DNA from: Bacillota bacterium
GTDB taxonomy: Bacteria > Bacillota > Clostridia > Lachnospirales > Lachnospiraceae
NCBI GenBank assembly: GCA_023407575.1
Contig: JAEYLX010000067.1
Location: 186,001-250,000, forward strand
Direction of reading: 5' to 3'
Length of the DNA stretch: 64,000 bases
Part shown: piece by piece, positions 52,551 through 60,791 of the stretch
How positions within the stretch are numbered: position 1 is the stretch's first letter
Layout of the letters: every line of letters begins with the position of its first letter
Translations under genes and position numbers: made by a program
Notes under the pieces: generated by a model
The model's database searches: none
Seen by the model: only the letters and a program-made list of their open reading frames with translations
Told to the model about the DNA's origin: nothing

Positions 52551-53858
52551 CTAAGAAGGTATCAAAATACGAACATGAAAAATCTCATCGTCATAATCGA
52601 AATTAACATCTCCATTGTATTTGCTTACAATGTCAGTAATATTCGCCACACCAAGCCCATGTAACCAACTATTTTCTTTACGGGTAACAAATTTTCCTTT
52701 CGATAAGTTCGGTCGTAAACTAAATGAATTCTCACATGATATAATACTACCTTCCTCTGTTTTTTGAATCATTAACTGGATATACTTTTTACCACTGGAA
52801 CTTACGGCAGCTTCAATTGCATTATCTAATAAATTCCCAATTAACGTACACATATCTTTATCTAGCATATTTAAATCGGAATTCAATAACATGCTAGAAA
52901 AATCGATATTTTTGTTTTTTGCAATATTCTTTTTAATGTTAATAATAATGGATAGAGCTTTATTACTCGACAAGACTAACTCATTTGCAATCTCCACATC
53001 TTCATAAATTGAATTAATATATTCTTCCATATTCTCATATTTTTTAGAAACCAAAAAAGCTTTTATGATGCTAAAATGATTGTTCATATCATGTCTAAGT
53101 TTACGCAGCTTATCCGTCACATTAATAATATCATCTTTTTGTTGCATCTCCAATTCATATTGCTGAAGCTTTAATTTCGTCTCCATTTGCTGTTTCGATT
53201 TCTTCTCTAGTTGAATTATAATAAAAATAGCATATGTTGTTATAATTACAACAGTTACAAACACAAACAATATAATAAAGTCCAAATCTTGTGCCATGCT
53301 TTTTTTATAGCTAAATATATAAATTGTCAATAACACCAAAATCAAATTTAAAAATATTATAATTGAAATCTCATTAAGATAAGAATAATGTATGAATGTT
53401 TTTCTTGTACGCTTTTTAATTATCCATTCGAAAAGAAGCTCTGTCAACAATTTACAAATAAATATTATGTAGGTGCTCTTAATATCTTGTAACGCGTCTG
53501 CTATTGGAAGATTTAAAAAAACTTTTAATATTAATAACACAATTAAATCAGTTATTGCTAAAACAGCAAAGAAAACAAAAACCATTATTACTTTTTGTAA
53601 CAAAGGATTTTTATTTAGAACTATAGTTATTATAAAGCAATATGAAATTGTAACTATAGTTCCAATAAACATATAACTCTTTAATTCCGGCAGGTCAAAA
53701 ATCTGCTTTTTTAGAATTAATATTATGTACATAAAAACAATAGCTAATTTAAGATAATTTTTATTATATTTAAGTTCTAAAACACTATTTAATCTCCAAA
53801 AAATAAAACACTCCACGCAGAATATAATATAATAATTAAGTTGAACAACTAGTTCCAT
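52551..53858 (-). CDS. GHKL sensor histidine kinase (AgrC-like)
   Basis: The product is 435 aa. Six or more membrane segments (about residues 5-215) form the sensor. A coiled coil (EKKSKQQMETKLKLQQYELE) leads to the kinase part with phospho-accepting His in RKLRHDMNNHFSIIKAFL (about 258-275). The GHKL ATPase follows with NLLDNAIEAA and WLHGLGVANITDIV. This is the AgrC class, which usually senses a cyclic peptide. No agrB or agrD gene is in the window, so the signal is unknown. AAAGGA lies just before the ATG. Confidence 0.92.
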   Translation of the reverse strand: MELVVQLNYYIIFCVECFIFWRLNSVLELKYNKNYLKLAIVFMYIILILKKQIFDLPELKSYMFIGTIVTISYCFIITIVLNKNPLLQKVIMVFVFFAVLAITDLIVLLILKVFLNLPIADALQDIKSTYIIFICKLLTELLFEWIIKKRTRKTFIHYSYLNEISIIIFLNLILVLLTIYIFSYKKSMAQDLDFIILFVFVTVVIITTYAIFIIIQLEKKSKQQMETKLKLQQYELEMQQKDDIINVTDKLRKLRHDMNNHFSIIKAFLVSKKYENMEEYINSIYEDVEIANELVLSSNKALSIIINIKKNIAKNKNIDFSSMLLNSDLNMLDKDMCTLIGNLLDNAIEAAVSSSGKKYIQLMIQKTEEGSIISCENSFSLRPNLSKGKFVTRKENSWLHGLGVANITDIVSKYNGDVNFDYDDEIFHVRILIPS

Positions 53859-53944
53859 CCTCTTATCCTTTGCAAATTATATTAAATGATATTAAATATT
53901 GTGAAACAAATATGAGACCAATTTCCTATATAAGTTTCATATTA

Positions 53945-53972
53945 ATTTTACACATTTTTTCTAATTTTGCAA
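53945..53972 (-). promoter_or_regulatory. SigA-type promoter of the Agr-like kinase-regulator pair
   Basis: On the minus strand, TTGCAA (53967-53972) and TAAAAT (53945-53950) are 16 bp apart. A second -35-like TTGACA lies at 53981-53986. The leader before the kinase ATG is about 80 nt. Confidence 0.6.
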
Positions 53973-54018
53973 AGAATTTTTGTCAAATTTAAGTACTAAT
54001 TTGAGAAAATCTAGACAT

Positions 54019-54072
54019 AAAAAAACACGGGTAGCTTTCCAATTCAGGAGAATGCTGCTTTCCGTGTTTTTA
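54019..54072. terminator. Terminator after sigG
   Basis: A stem of AAAAACACGG / CCGTGTTTTT encloses a 31-nt loop, with T-runs on both sides. It lies 20 bp beyond the sigG stop. Confidence 0.75.
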
Positions 54073-54091
54073 AGATATTAACTATGATTTT

Positions 54092-54868
54092 CTATACTAA
54101 ATGGTTTCTCATATTTTTTAAAGCGGACTTTTCAAGTCTACTTACCTGTGCCTGTGAAATATTAATTTCCTTTGCAACCTCCATTTGTGTTTTTCCTTCA
54201 AAGAACCGAAGCTTTATAATGTTATGTTCTCTTGCTGTTAACTTATCCATAGCTTCCTTTAGTGAGATTTCCTCAATCCAATTCTCTTCCTTATTTTTTT
54301 TGTCGCTAACCTGATCCATGATGTACAAAGCATCTCCACCTTCTACATATACTGGATCATATAGTGACACTGGACTTTGAATTGCATCAAGCGCATATAC
54401 GATATCTTCTTTACTTATCCCAATTTCTGCTGCAATTTCATTGATTGTTGGCTCTTTTTCATTTTTTTTCACCAGAGCTTCCTTTGCATAAATCGCTTTA
54501 TAGGCTGTATCCCTTAAGGATCTGCTCACTCTTATGGCATTATTGTCCCTTAGATATCTTCGTATTTCACCTATAATCATTGGAACTGCATAGGTTGAAA
54601 ATTTAACATTTTGGGTTATATCAAAATTATCAATTGCTTTCATTAATCCGATGCAGCCAATCTGAAACAAATCATCCACATTTTCATTGCTGTTGGAGAA
54701 TCTCTGTATGATTGATAATACCAATCTTAGATTTCCCTTAATGTATAATTCCCTTGCTTCCTTATCCCCAGCCAAAATTTTAAGAAACAATTCTTCCTTT
54801 TCACTATTTTTTAATAATGGCAGTTTAGATGTATTAACACCGCATATCTCGACCTTATAAAGAGCCAT
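54092..54868 (-). CDS. sigG: Forespore sigma factor SigG
   Basis: The product is 258 aa. The N-terminus has VEICGVNTSKLPLL, a motif shared by SigG proteins. Region 2 is NVDDLFQIGCIGLMKAIDNF and VKFSTYAVPMIIGE. The region 4 helix-turn-helix is QMEVAKEINISQAQVSRLEK. It runs late forespore gene expression. CGGAGG lies 6 nt before the ATG. A SigF-like promoter lies upstream, and sigE precedes it by 92 bp, the classical sigE-sigG order. Confidence 0.96.
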   Translation of the reverse strand: MALYKVEICGVNTSKLPLLKNSEKEELFLKILAGDKEARELYIKGNLRLVLSIIQRFSNSNENVDDLFQIGCIGLMKAIDNFDITQNVKFSTYAVPMIIGEIRRYLRDNNAIRVSRSLRDTAYKAIYAKEALVKKNEKEPTINEIAAEIGISKEDIVYALDAIQSPVSLYDPVYVEGGDALYIMDQVSDKKNKEENWIEEISLKEAMDKLTAREHNIIKLRFFEGKTQMEVAKEINISQAQVSRLEKSALKNMRNHLV

Positions 54869-54902
54869 ATCGAAACCTCCGAATCATATCATTTTCATAT
54901 AG

Positions 54903-54932
54903 AATGATTCACGTTTTGACTCTTATTTATAC
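54903..54932 (-). promoter_or_regulatory. SigF-like promoter of sigG
   Basis: On the minus strand, GTATA (54928-54932) and GTGAATCATT (54903-54912) are 15 bp apart. This fits the SigF pattern (GYWTA - 15/16 - GGnrAnAnTw) at most positions, and CATTCTA also resembles the SigG -10. Forespore control by SigF is known for sigG. Confidence 0.5.
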
Positions 54933-54960
54933 GAGTTTAAGAAAAGAATTTATTTCCAAT

Positions 54961-55701
54961 CTATTCGAATCTTACCATTTCTTTTTTTAGTCTTTTAATG
55001 ATTTTTTTCTCTAATCTTGATATGTAAGATTGAGAAATCCCAAGCAGATCTGCCACTTCCTTTTGAGTACGCTCTACACCATCATCGGTATTTAAGCCAA
55101 AGCGTAAGTCTACAATGACTCTTTCTCGATCCGATAACTTAGATAACGCCTTTCGCAGCAGTTTTCGGTCTACCTCTTCCTCGATGTTACGATAAATAAC
55201 ATCCTCTTCGGTTCCAAGGATATCGGACAAGAGTAGTTCATTTCCATCCCAATCTACATTAAGGGGTTCATCAATTGATACTTCAAGTTTGGTTTTATTA
55301 TTCCGCCTTAAATACATGAGAATTTCATTCTCGATACAACGGGAGGCATAGGTAGCAAGTTTTATATTTTTATCTGGATTATAGGTGTTAATGGCTTTTA
55401 TTAGTCCTATCGTTCCAATGGAAATCAAATCTTCCACACCAACACCAGTATTATCAAATTTTTTTGCTATGTATACTACAAGACGAAGGTTATGCTCAAC
55501 TAATATTGCCTTCATTTCGCTGTCTCTTTCTGTTCCTAGCTTCTCAATTACCTCAGCTTCTCTTACCGGGTCCAGGGGAGGAGGTAATATTTCCGCTCCA
55601 CCAATATAGTGAATTTCTCCCTTATCCCCAAAAAATATCGTCTTTATATTCGGAATCATCCGAAACTGAAGCTTATTTTGAATCGACAATTTTAATAACA
55701 T
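54961..55701 (-). CDS. sigE: Mother-cell sigma factor SigE (pro-SigE)
   Basis: The product is 246 aa. The N-terminal pro-sequence of about 30 residues (MLLKLSIQNKLQFRMIPNIK) is followed by the conserved processing region EIHYIGGAEILPPPLDP, which SpoIIGA cuts. Region 2 is GVEDLISIGTIGLIKAINTY and IKLATYASRCIENE. The region 4 helix is TQKEVADLLGISQSYISRLE. The ATG at 55701 has GGGAGG 7 nt upstream. A slightly longer reading from 55716 overlaps that site. It is 77 bp after spoIIGA, so the protease and substrate are cotranscribed. Confidence 0.96.
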   Translation of the reverse strand: MLLKLSIQNKLQFRMIPNIKTIFFGDKGEIHYIGGAEILPPPLDPVREAEVIEKLGTERDSEMKAILVEHNLRLVVYIAKKFDNTGVGVEDLISIGTIGLIKAINTYNPDKNIKLATYASRCIENEILMYLRRNNKTKLEVSIDEPLNVDWDGNELLLSDILGTEEDVIYRNIEEEVDRKLLRKALSKLSDRERVIVDLRFGLNTDDGVERTQKEVADLLGISQSYISRLEKKIIKRLKKEMVRFE

Positions 55702-55778
55702 TGATAAACCTCCCATAATTTATACACATACCGTCCTCAATTAGATTTTATTGTATCTATTTCGTTGAAATTATCTCG

Positions 55779-56696
55779 CTAACAAATTCCTTTATGTAGT
55801 ATGACATGGTAGTCCCCTTTGGAGGATAAGCGATTATCGCATATTGCTGCCGTTACTTTTTCATTGCATATATATTCGCTATCCTTATGGATGAAGACTT
55901 GGTCCAGTAGTACCGCGAGCATCATACCCTGCTGTTTCCCGATTGATTGAAAGGGAATAATTCTTACATTTAATTCATGTGCTTTTTCTAAATTCCGCTC
56001 ACTACCAGAAACTTTTTTACCTTCAAATTCATCTTTTACATAATCAAATTCTTGTTTTAACTCCGGGGTAAATAAATCTTTTAAAACCCCATATTCCATT
56101 ATTATAACTGGCTTATGTAAGATTGGATCAAATAAACAATTACCAGAATCTAAAAATCCTGTCGTACTAACTTTTTTATTACGATAGGTTAATTCAATCT
56201 GGAAAATTTCACGATTATTACTCTGATAGAGTCGGAACAACCGATGAAATAAAATGGTGACAGGAACAATTATGAATATCATTGCAGCTACAAAGACCCA
56301 TGTAATATCTTGATAAATAATCAACTTACCTATCTTAATTAGATGTATTCTTGTATTGGTGTTATAATAAATTGAATTCATTAATCCACCAATTACATAG
56401 GTAAGCAAATACAGAGCAATTAATTGTTTTATAAAATCTAAAAACTTTACTCGTTCAAAAGTGATGAGGAGCATTAGAATCGCTGCAATAACATTTATAA
56501 TAAAAAAACGGATCACTATATTTAAGCCTGGAAAAATCCCTATGATTACTGCGGCTATTGCACCAACGGCAGCAGCAAGAATTCTTCTTTTAATTGAACT
56601 TTTTTTTCGATTTACTATTTTCAACAAAGTAAGAATAATAAAATCCAAGAAAAAGTTCAGAATAAATATAACATCCGGATAAACTTCAAGAAACAA
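55779..56696 (-). CDS. spoIIGA: Pro-SigE processing protease SpoIIGA
   Basis: The product is 305 aa. Five membrane segments fill residues 8-155. The C-terminal aspartic-protease domain has the active-site motif GFLDSGNCLFDP (Asp about residue 185). It sits in the sporulation septum and cuts pro-SigE after a signal from SpoIIR. The start is TTG with GGAGG 6 nt upstream. It heads the spoIIGA-sigE unit. Confidence 0.94.
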   Translation of the reverse strand: MFLEVYPDVIFILNFFLDFIILTLLKIVNRKKSSIKRRILAAAVGAIAAVIIGIFPGLNIVIRFFIINVIAAILMLLITFERVKFLDFIKQLIALYLLTYVIGGLMNSIYYNTNTRIHLIKIGKLIIYQDITWVFVAAMIFIIVPVTILFHRLFRLYQSNNREIFQIELTYRNKKVSTTGFLDSGNCLFDPILHKPVIIMEYGVLKDLFTPELKQEFDYVKDEFEGKKVSGSERNLEKAHELNVRIIPFQSIGKQQGMMLAVLLDQVFIHKDSEYICNEKVTAAICDNRLSSKGDYHVILHKGIC

Positions 56697-56770
56697 ATTT
56701 CACCTCCAACAATTTAAGTCCGTTATCCATAGTAAGAAACAATTCTGTCTTGTCTTTAGATGTTAAATGA

Positions 56771-56803
56771 ATTATAACTTGTTTGGTTTCCAATTTATGT
56801 CAT
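56771..56803 (-). promoter_or_regulatory. Candidate spoIIG promoter with a long spacer
   Basis: On the minus strand, TATAAT (56771-56776) lies 21 bp after ATGACA (56798-56803). The Bacillus spoIIG promoter also has an unusually long spacer and needs Spo0A. The palindrome TTGGAAACCAA lies within this spacer. No exact TGTCGAA Spo0A box was found. Confidence 0.45.
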
Positions 56804-56874
56804 TTTCTGTTGTGTAAAACGTTGTTTTCATTTACTTTTATTTACAGCAAATGTTAATATACTCGTTTTTTGCA

Positions 56875-56917
56875 CAAAAAAAACTGCCAGATTATTTAAA
56901 GTAAAATAATCTGACAG
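56875..56917 (-). terminator. Intrinsic terminator after ftsZ
   Basis: A 14-bp stem (CTGTCAGATTATTT / AAATAATCTGGCAG on the minus strand; one G-T pair) is followed by eight T residues. It separates ftsZ transcription from spoIIGA. The 110 bp between it and the ftsZ stop is AT-rich with nothing recognised. Confidence 0.92.
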
Positions 56918-57026
56918 CCTAAATCTCTTATGTAGTAAGATATTGTGACTGCTCAAAAACAACGATTTTATGATGTTTTTTGAAGTTCAAGTTATATTAT
57001 GTACTTTTAAGGAACGAATCGACATA

Positions 57027-58271
57027 TTATTTATTATGTCTGTTTTTTTGCAAAAACTCTGGAATTTTAATACCACTTGGATCAGTATTCGTATTAACCG
57101 GTGATTTTGCAGGTTGACTAACTGGACGTCTATTGGGATCGGTATTAAAATTCGTACTTGGAGTATAACTCGGCTGTGATACCGGCTGGCTAGTTCCTCC
57201 ATAAACACTGGATGGAGAATACGGTCTGCTCGTACCCATATCTGGTTTAAAGCTAGGTCTCACTCCACCAATTGGATTCGCATGTTTCTTTAAGAAGTCC
57301 GGTGTCATGACCTCTCTTGACTTCTGATCAAGTCCTGTTGCAATAACTGTAATAGTTGCAGTATCAGGATTCATGTCATCAAACATTGCACCGAAGATAA
57401 TATTTGCAGTATCACCCGCTAATTCCTGTACTAAAGTAGCTGCTTCATTTGCTTCAATCAAACTGATGTCACCGGAGATATTAATAATTACATGTGACGC
57501 ACCTTGGATTGTTGTTTCAAGCAATGGGCTAGTAATTGCTTGCTTAACTGCATCAATACACTTATCATCGCCACTTCCCATACCAATACCAATATGAGCA
57601 ACTCCTTTATCTTTCATGACGGTTTGAACGTCTGCAAAGTCTAAGTTAATTAAGCCTGGAACATTAATCAGGTCAGTAATACCCTGTACACCCTGCTGTA
57701 AAACTTCATCTGCCTTTCTAAGGGCATCTGGCATGGTGGTTCTACGATCTACAATTTCTAATAATTTATCATTTGGTATCACAATCAAGGTATCTACATG
57801 CTCTTTCAAACGATCAATACCACTAATAGCGTTAGTCATACGTGTTTTTGCTTCAAAACGGAAAGGTTTCGTTACAATACCAACGGTAAGTATGCCCATA
57901 TCTTTTGCTATTTGAGCAACGACTGGAGCTGCACCTGTTCCAGTACCGCCACCCATACCACAGGTCACAAATACCATGTCTGCACCTCTAATTAATTCTG
58001 CCAATTGCTCATAACTTTCTTCTGCTGCTTTTTGACCGATTTCAGGTTGTGCACCAGCACCAAGTCCTTTGGTAAGCTTTTCTCCAATTTGAATTACCTG
58101 TGGTGCTTTACAGTTCTTTAAATGCTGCTTGTCCGTATTCACACACACAAATTCAACACCCTTTATATTCTCTTCTATCATTCGATTAACGGCATTATTA
58201 CCTGCTCCTCCTACCCCAATAACGAGTATTTTCGCTGTACTATCCGCCTCATTTGTTCTAATTTCAAGCAA
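57027..58271 (-). CDS. ftsZ: Cell division GTPase FtsZ
   Basis: The product is 414 aa. GTP-binding motifs are IGVGGAGNNAVNRMIE and the tubulin signature GGGTGTGAAPVVAQIAKD (about residues 106-123). The T7 loop is GLINLDFADVQTVM. After residue 330 is a variable linker rich in Pro, Ser and Thr, and the conserved C-terminal peptide GIKIPEFLQKNRHNK that binds ZapA/SepF/FtsA-type anchors. It forms the division ring. The start is TTG with AAAGGAGG 8 nt upstream. ftsA, often just upstream, is absent. Confidence 0.97.
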   Translation of the reverse strand: MLEIRTNEADSTAKILVIGVGGAGNNAVNRMIEENIKGVEFVCVNTDKQHLKNCKAPQVIQIGEKLTKGLGAGAQPEIGQKAAEESYEQLAELIRGADMVFVTCGMGGGTGTGAAPVVAQIAKDMGILTVGIVTKPFRFEAKTRMTNAISGIDRLKEHVDTLIVIPNDKLLEIVDRRTTMPDALRKADEVLQQGVQGITDLINVPGLINLDFADVQTVMKDKGVAHIGIGMGSGDDKCIDAVKQAITSPLLETTIQGASHVIINISGDISLIEANEAATLVQELAGDTANIIFGAMFDDMNPDTATITVIATGLDQKSREVMTPDFLKKHANPIGGVRPSFKPDMGTSRPYSPSSVYGGTSQPVSQPSYTPSTNFNTDPNRRPVSQPAKSPVNTNTDPSGIKIPEFLQKNRHNK

Positions 58272-58391
58272 GGTCTATTCCTCCTTTTATCGTATTCTCC
58301 CTAAATGACTCTATGTATTACCTATTTCTTACACCAGTAATATGTATAAATTCATCTCACCTTTTAGTTCCAATTTTCTTCCAAAACCACA

Positions 58392-58408
58392 TTATAATGG
58401 GATTATAA
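58392..58408. promoter_or_regulatory. Palindrome in the ftsZ leader
   Basis: A 17-bp sequence of perfect 7-bp arms around GGG (TTATAAT-ccc-ATTATAA on the minus strand) has a TATAAT on the same strand in each half. It lies about 120 bp before the ftsZ start. It may be an operator or a pair of -10 boxes. No good -35 sits at 17 bp from either. Confidence 0.35.
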
Positions 58409-58451
58409 CCTGTCCAAATACTATCTGTGGTGTCCATATATTCTACCTTAT

Positions 58452-58480
58452 ATGATATCTTTAAATTCCCAAATAATCAA
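58452..58480 (-). promoter_or_regulatory. SigA promoter of ftsZ
   Basis: On the minus strand, TTGATT (58475-58480) and TATCAT (58452-58457) are 17 bp apart. A leader of about 175 nt follows before the TTG start at 58271. This accounts for most of the 309-bp ftsQ-ftsZ gap. Confidence 0.6.
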
Positions 58481-58580
58481 GCAGAATTTTTAAAAAATGT
58501 GACATAATTAGGACTTATTCATTACAGTACAATCATCAGATGCATCAGGGTGTTTTCTGTAATATAACCCCATATAATAT

Positions 58581-59324
58581 CTACTTTGGCTTCCCAATTA
58601 TGTAATCCTTTTCACCATCATAATTACGCATATCAATCGTAAGACTTTTACCCTTTGATTCTTTTAATATATTCTTCAGTTCTGCCAAAGGTTCATCGTA
58701 AGTATTTCTTTTCCCTAACAGTATTGTATTATCACCACTTTCCATTGTTACTTCAAAATCATTTTGAAAGCGGATTGAATCAATATCCAGCTCATATAGT
58801 TCAATTAACTGGGTAAGGTTTATTATAATATCAAATAACCCTTCCTTCTGCACTATTAGCTTTTTACTTAATACAATCTGTGTGTACTGTAATCCCTTAA
58901 TTAATGGAATTCCAGGGAGTTTTTCTGCTGTACTTTCAACTACAATACCATCCTTATCAAAATATAGGTACTCTCCCATAAATTCAACACATCCGGCTAC
59001 CATCTTTTCATATACAAATATGGTAACCGAATGGCTATCATTCATTTTAACCTCAATTTTCTCCACAAAGGGAAGCTTTGGCTGTTCTAAGAATTGATAT
59101 TTAAAATACAAATACGCTGAATTTCTATCAAGTCCTTCCTTAAAAACAAAATCCTTGATTTGGTCCTCATTATATTGTTTTTCTCCCACTACCTCAATAT
59201 TTTTCACAGAAAAGAAATTGATAAAAAATAGGATTGGTATACCGATTATGATCAAAAATAACAACACCTTGAGGAAAAAGCGTATTAGTATATTATTTGA
59301 ATTCTTTCGCTGGTTGTTTGCCAT
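58581..59324 (-). CDS. ftsQ: Cell division protein FtsQ/DivIB
   Basis: The product is 247 aa. A short Asn/Arg-rich cytoplasmic start precedes one membrane segment (about residues 14-36, FFLKVLLFLIIIGIPILFFI). The POTRA domain follows (FFSVKNIEVVGEKQYNEDQI), then the beta domain. It bridges divisome assembly with FtsL and FtsB (DivIC). GGAGG lies just before the ATG. It is 39 bp after murA. Confidence 0.92.
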   Translation of the reverse strand: MANNQRKNSNNILIRFFLKVLLFLIIIGIPILFFINFFSVKNIEVVGEKQYNEDQIKDFVFKEGLDRNSAYLYFKYQFLEQPKLPFVEKIEVKMNDSHSVTIFVYEKMVAGCVEFMGEYLYFDKDGIVVESTAEKLPGIPLIKGLQYTQIVLSKKLIVQKEGLFDIIINLTQLIELYELDIDSIRFQNDFEVTMESGDNTILLGKRNTYDEPLAELKNILKESKGKSLTIDMRNYDGEKDYIIGKPK

Positions 59325-59363
59325 GTTACCTCCAAAGCCTTGTAAATCATTTTCTAATTAATG

Positions 59364-60641
59364 TTATATATTCTCACTGCAGAATCTGATTTTTGCTCCC
59401 AACAGGGAAAGATCCCTGCAGATGTTCTCATAGCCGCGTTCAATAAAAGAGGCATCTTTAATAATTGTCGTCCCCTTCGCAGCAAGCCCTGCCATAACAA
59501 GAGCTGCTCCTCCACGCAAATCATGTGCATGCACAATCGTGCCATTTAGCTGTTCTACCCCTGTAATAACAGCCTTGGTGCCACTATCTTCCACACGGAT
59601 TTTGGCACCCATCTTTTCGAGCTCTCCGGTAATTTTCAAACGAGATTCAAATATTTTCTCGACAATTGTACTCTCACCATTCGCCAAACATAATACCGTT
59701 AAAATTTGTGATTGCATATCAGTTGGAAATCCTGGATAGGGTTGAGTGATAAGAAGATTAATCGGATCTGGCCGGTGATTATTACTTACCTTTATCTCAT
59801 CACCTGATACATCAATTTTACAACCTGCTTTCCTTAACATACGAATAGTCGAATCCAAATGGCTGGTTGGAGCATTCGTAAACATAGCTTTACCTCTGGT
59901 CGCAGCAACCGCAGCCATATATGTTCCTGCAACGATTCTGTCTGAAGAAAGATTAAACTCAACATCATGTAGACTCTTAACACCTTCAATTAGAAGAAAG
60001 GCAGAGCCCCTTCCACATATCCTTGCACCTGCTTCAATAAGATAGTCACACAGTTCAATAATCTCTGGCTCTCTTGCTGCGTTATAAATTCTGGTAACTC
60101 CTTCTGCAAGAACTGCCGTTAAGATAATGTTTTGTGTGGCACCTACACTGGGAAATTCAAGAAAAATATCATTTCCAATAATTTTATTCGTAAAGCAATG
60201 TATCATGCTTTGATCTTCTCTTAAGAATTCTTGGGTTACATTAAGTTTTTTTATACCCTCTAAATGTATATCTATTTTTCTTTCACCAATGGAGCATCCG
60301 CCTGGATATGCAATGGTTACTTCATGGAAGCGTCCAAGTACAGCTCCCAGATAAAGAATTGAACTTCTCATCTTGCGTACCGACTCTTCTGGTACTTCAT
60401 AAACGCTGGCTTTACTGCTATCTACAATTAAAGTATTTTCTTCCCAAGAGGTAATACATCCCAGCTCATCTAGTATTTTAACCATATGAACAACGTCGTG
60501 AATTTTGGGACAATTCCTTAGTATGGAAACTCCTTTATTCAAAATAGTAGCAGCAATAACCGGTAATGCTGCATTCTTTGAACCTTGTATTTTAAGCACA
60601 CCATTCAGCTGCTCTCCGCCGACGACCTCTATACTCGACAT
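59364..60641 (-). CDS. murA: UDP-N-acetylglucosamine 1-carboxyvinyltransferase MurA
   Basis: The product is 425 aa. It makes the first committed peptidoglycan precursor by adding enolpyruvate to UDP-GlcNAc, and is the fosfomycin target. Catalytic Cys116 is in YPGGCSIGERKIDIHLEG. The substrate motifs LKIQGSKNAALP (residues 16-27) and DLRGGAALVMAGLAA are present. Because Cys116 is intact, the enzyme should be fosfomycin-sensitive. GAGGTG lies before the ATG. murG, common just upstream in this cluster, is not present. Confidence 0.96.
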   Translation of the reverse strand: MSSIEVVGGEQLNGVLKIQGSKNAALPVIAATILNKGVSILRNCPKIHDVVHMVKILDELGCITSWEENTLIVDSSKASVYEVPEESVRKMRSSILYLGAVLGRFHEVTIAYPGGCSIGERKIDIHLEGIKKLNVTQEFLREDQSMIHCFTNKIIGNDIFLEFPSVGATQNIILTAVLAEGVTRIYNAAREPEIIELCDYLIEAGARICGRGSAFLLIEGVKSLHDVEFNLSSDRIVAGTYMAAVAATRGKAMFTNAPTSHLDSTIRMLRKAGCKIDVSGDEIKVSNNHRPDPINLLITQPYPGFPTDMQSQILTVLCLANGESTIVEKIFESRLKITGELEKMGAKIRVEDSGTKAVITGVEQLNGTIVHAHDLRGGAALVMAGLAAKGTTIIKDASFIERGYENICRDLSLLGAKIRFCSENI

Positions 60642-60707
60642 GGCACACCTCAGATATTGAAGGAAATATACTACACTATATGATTTAAAGCTTGTCCACG
60701 TGAATTG

Positions 60708-60732
60708 CTATCACGAACGGAATTCGTGATAG
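60708..60732. repeat. Perfect hairpin between ftsW and murA
   Basis: A 10-bp perfect stem (CTATCACGAA / TTCGTGATAG) with a 5-nt loop (CGGAA) sits in the 150-bp space, about 70 bp before the murA start. No T-run follows, so it is not a typical terminator. It may be a protein-binding palindrome or an RNA-processing site. Confidence 0.6.
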
Positions 60733-60791
60733 ATAATTTTCAAAAATAAAGTAGACTTTTATGTAAACTATTATATAAGAGGACGAGGACT

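Noticed and set aside
53859..54017. A hidden agrD-like peptide gene before the Agr-type kinase
   Set aside because: All frames on the minus strand were read by eye. No start with ribosome-binding site and Cys-containing short peptide was seen, and the space is filled by the promoter and leader.
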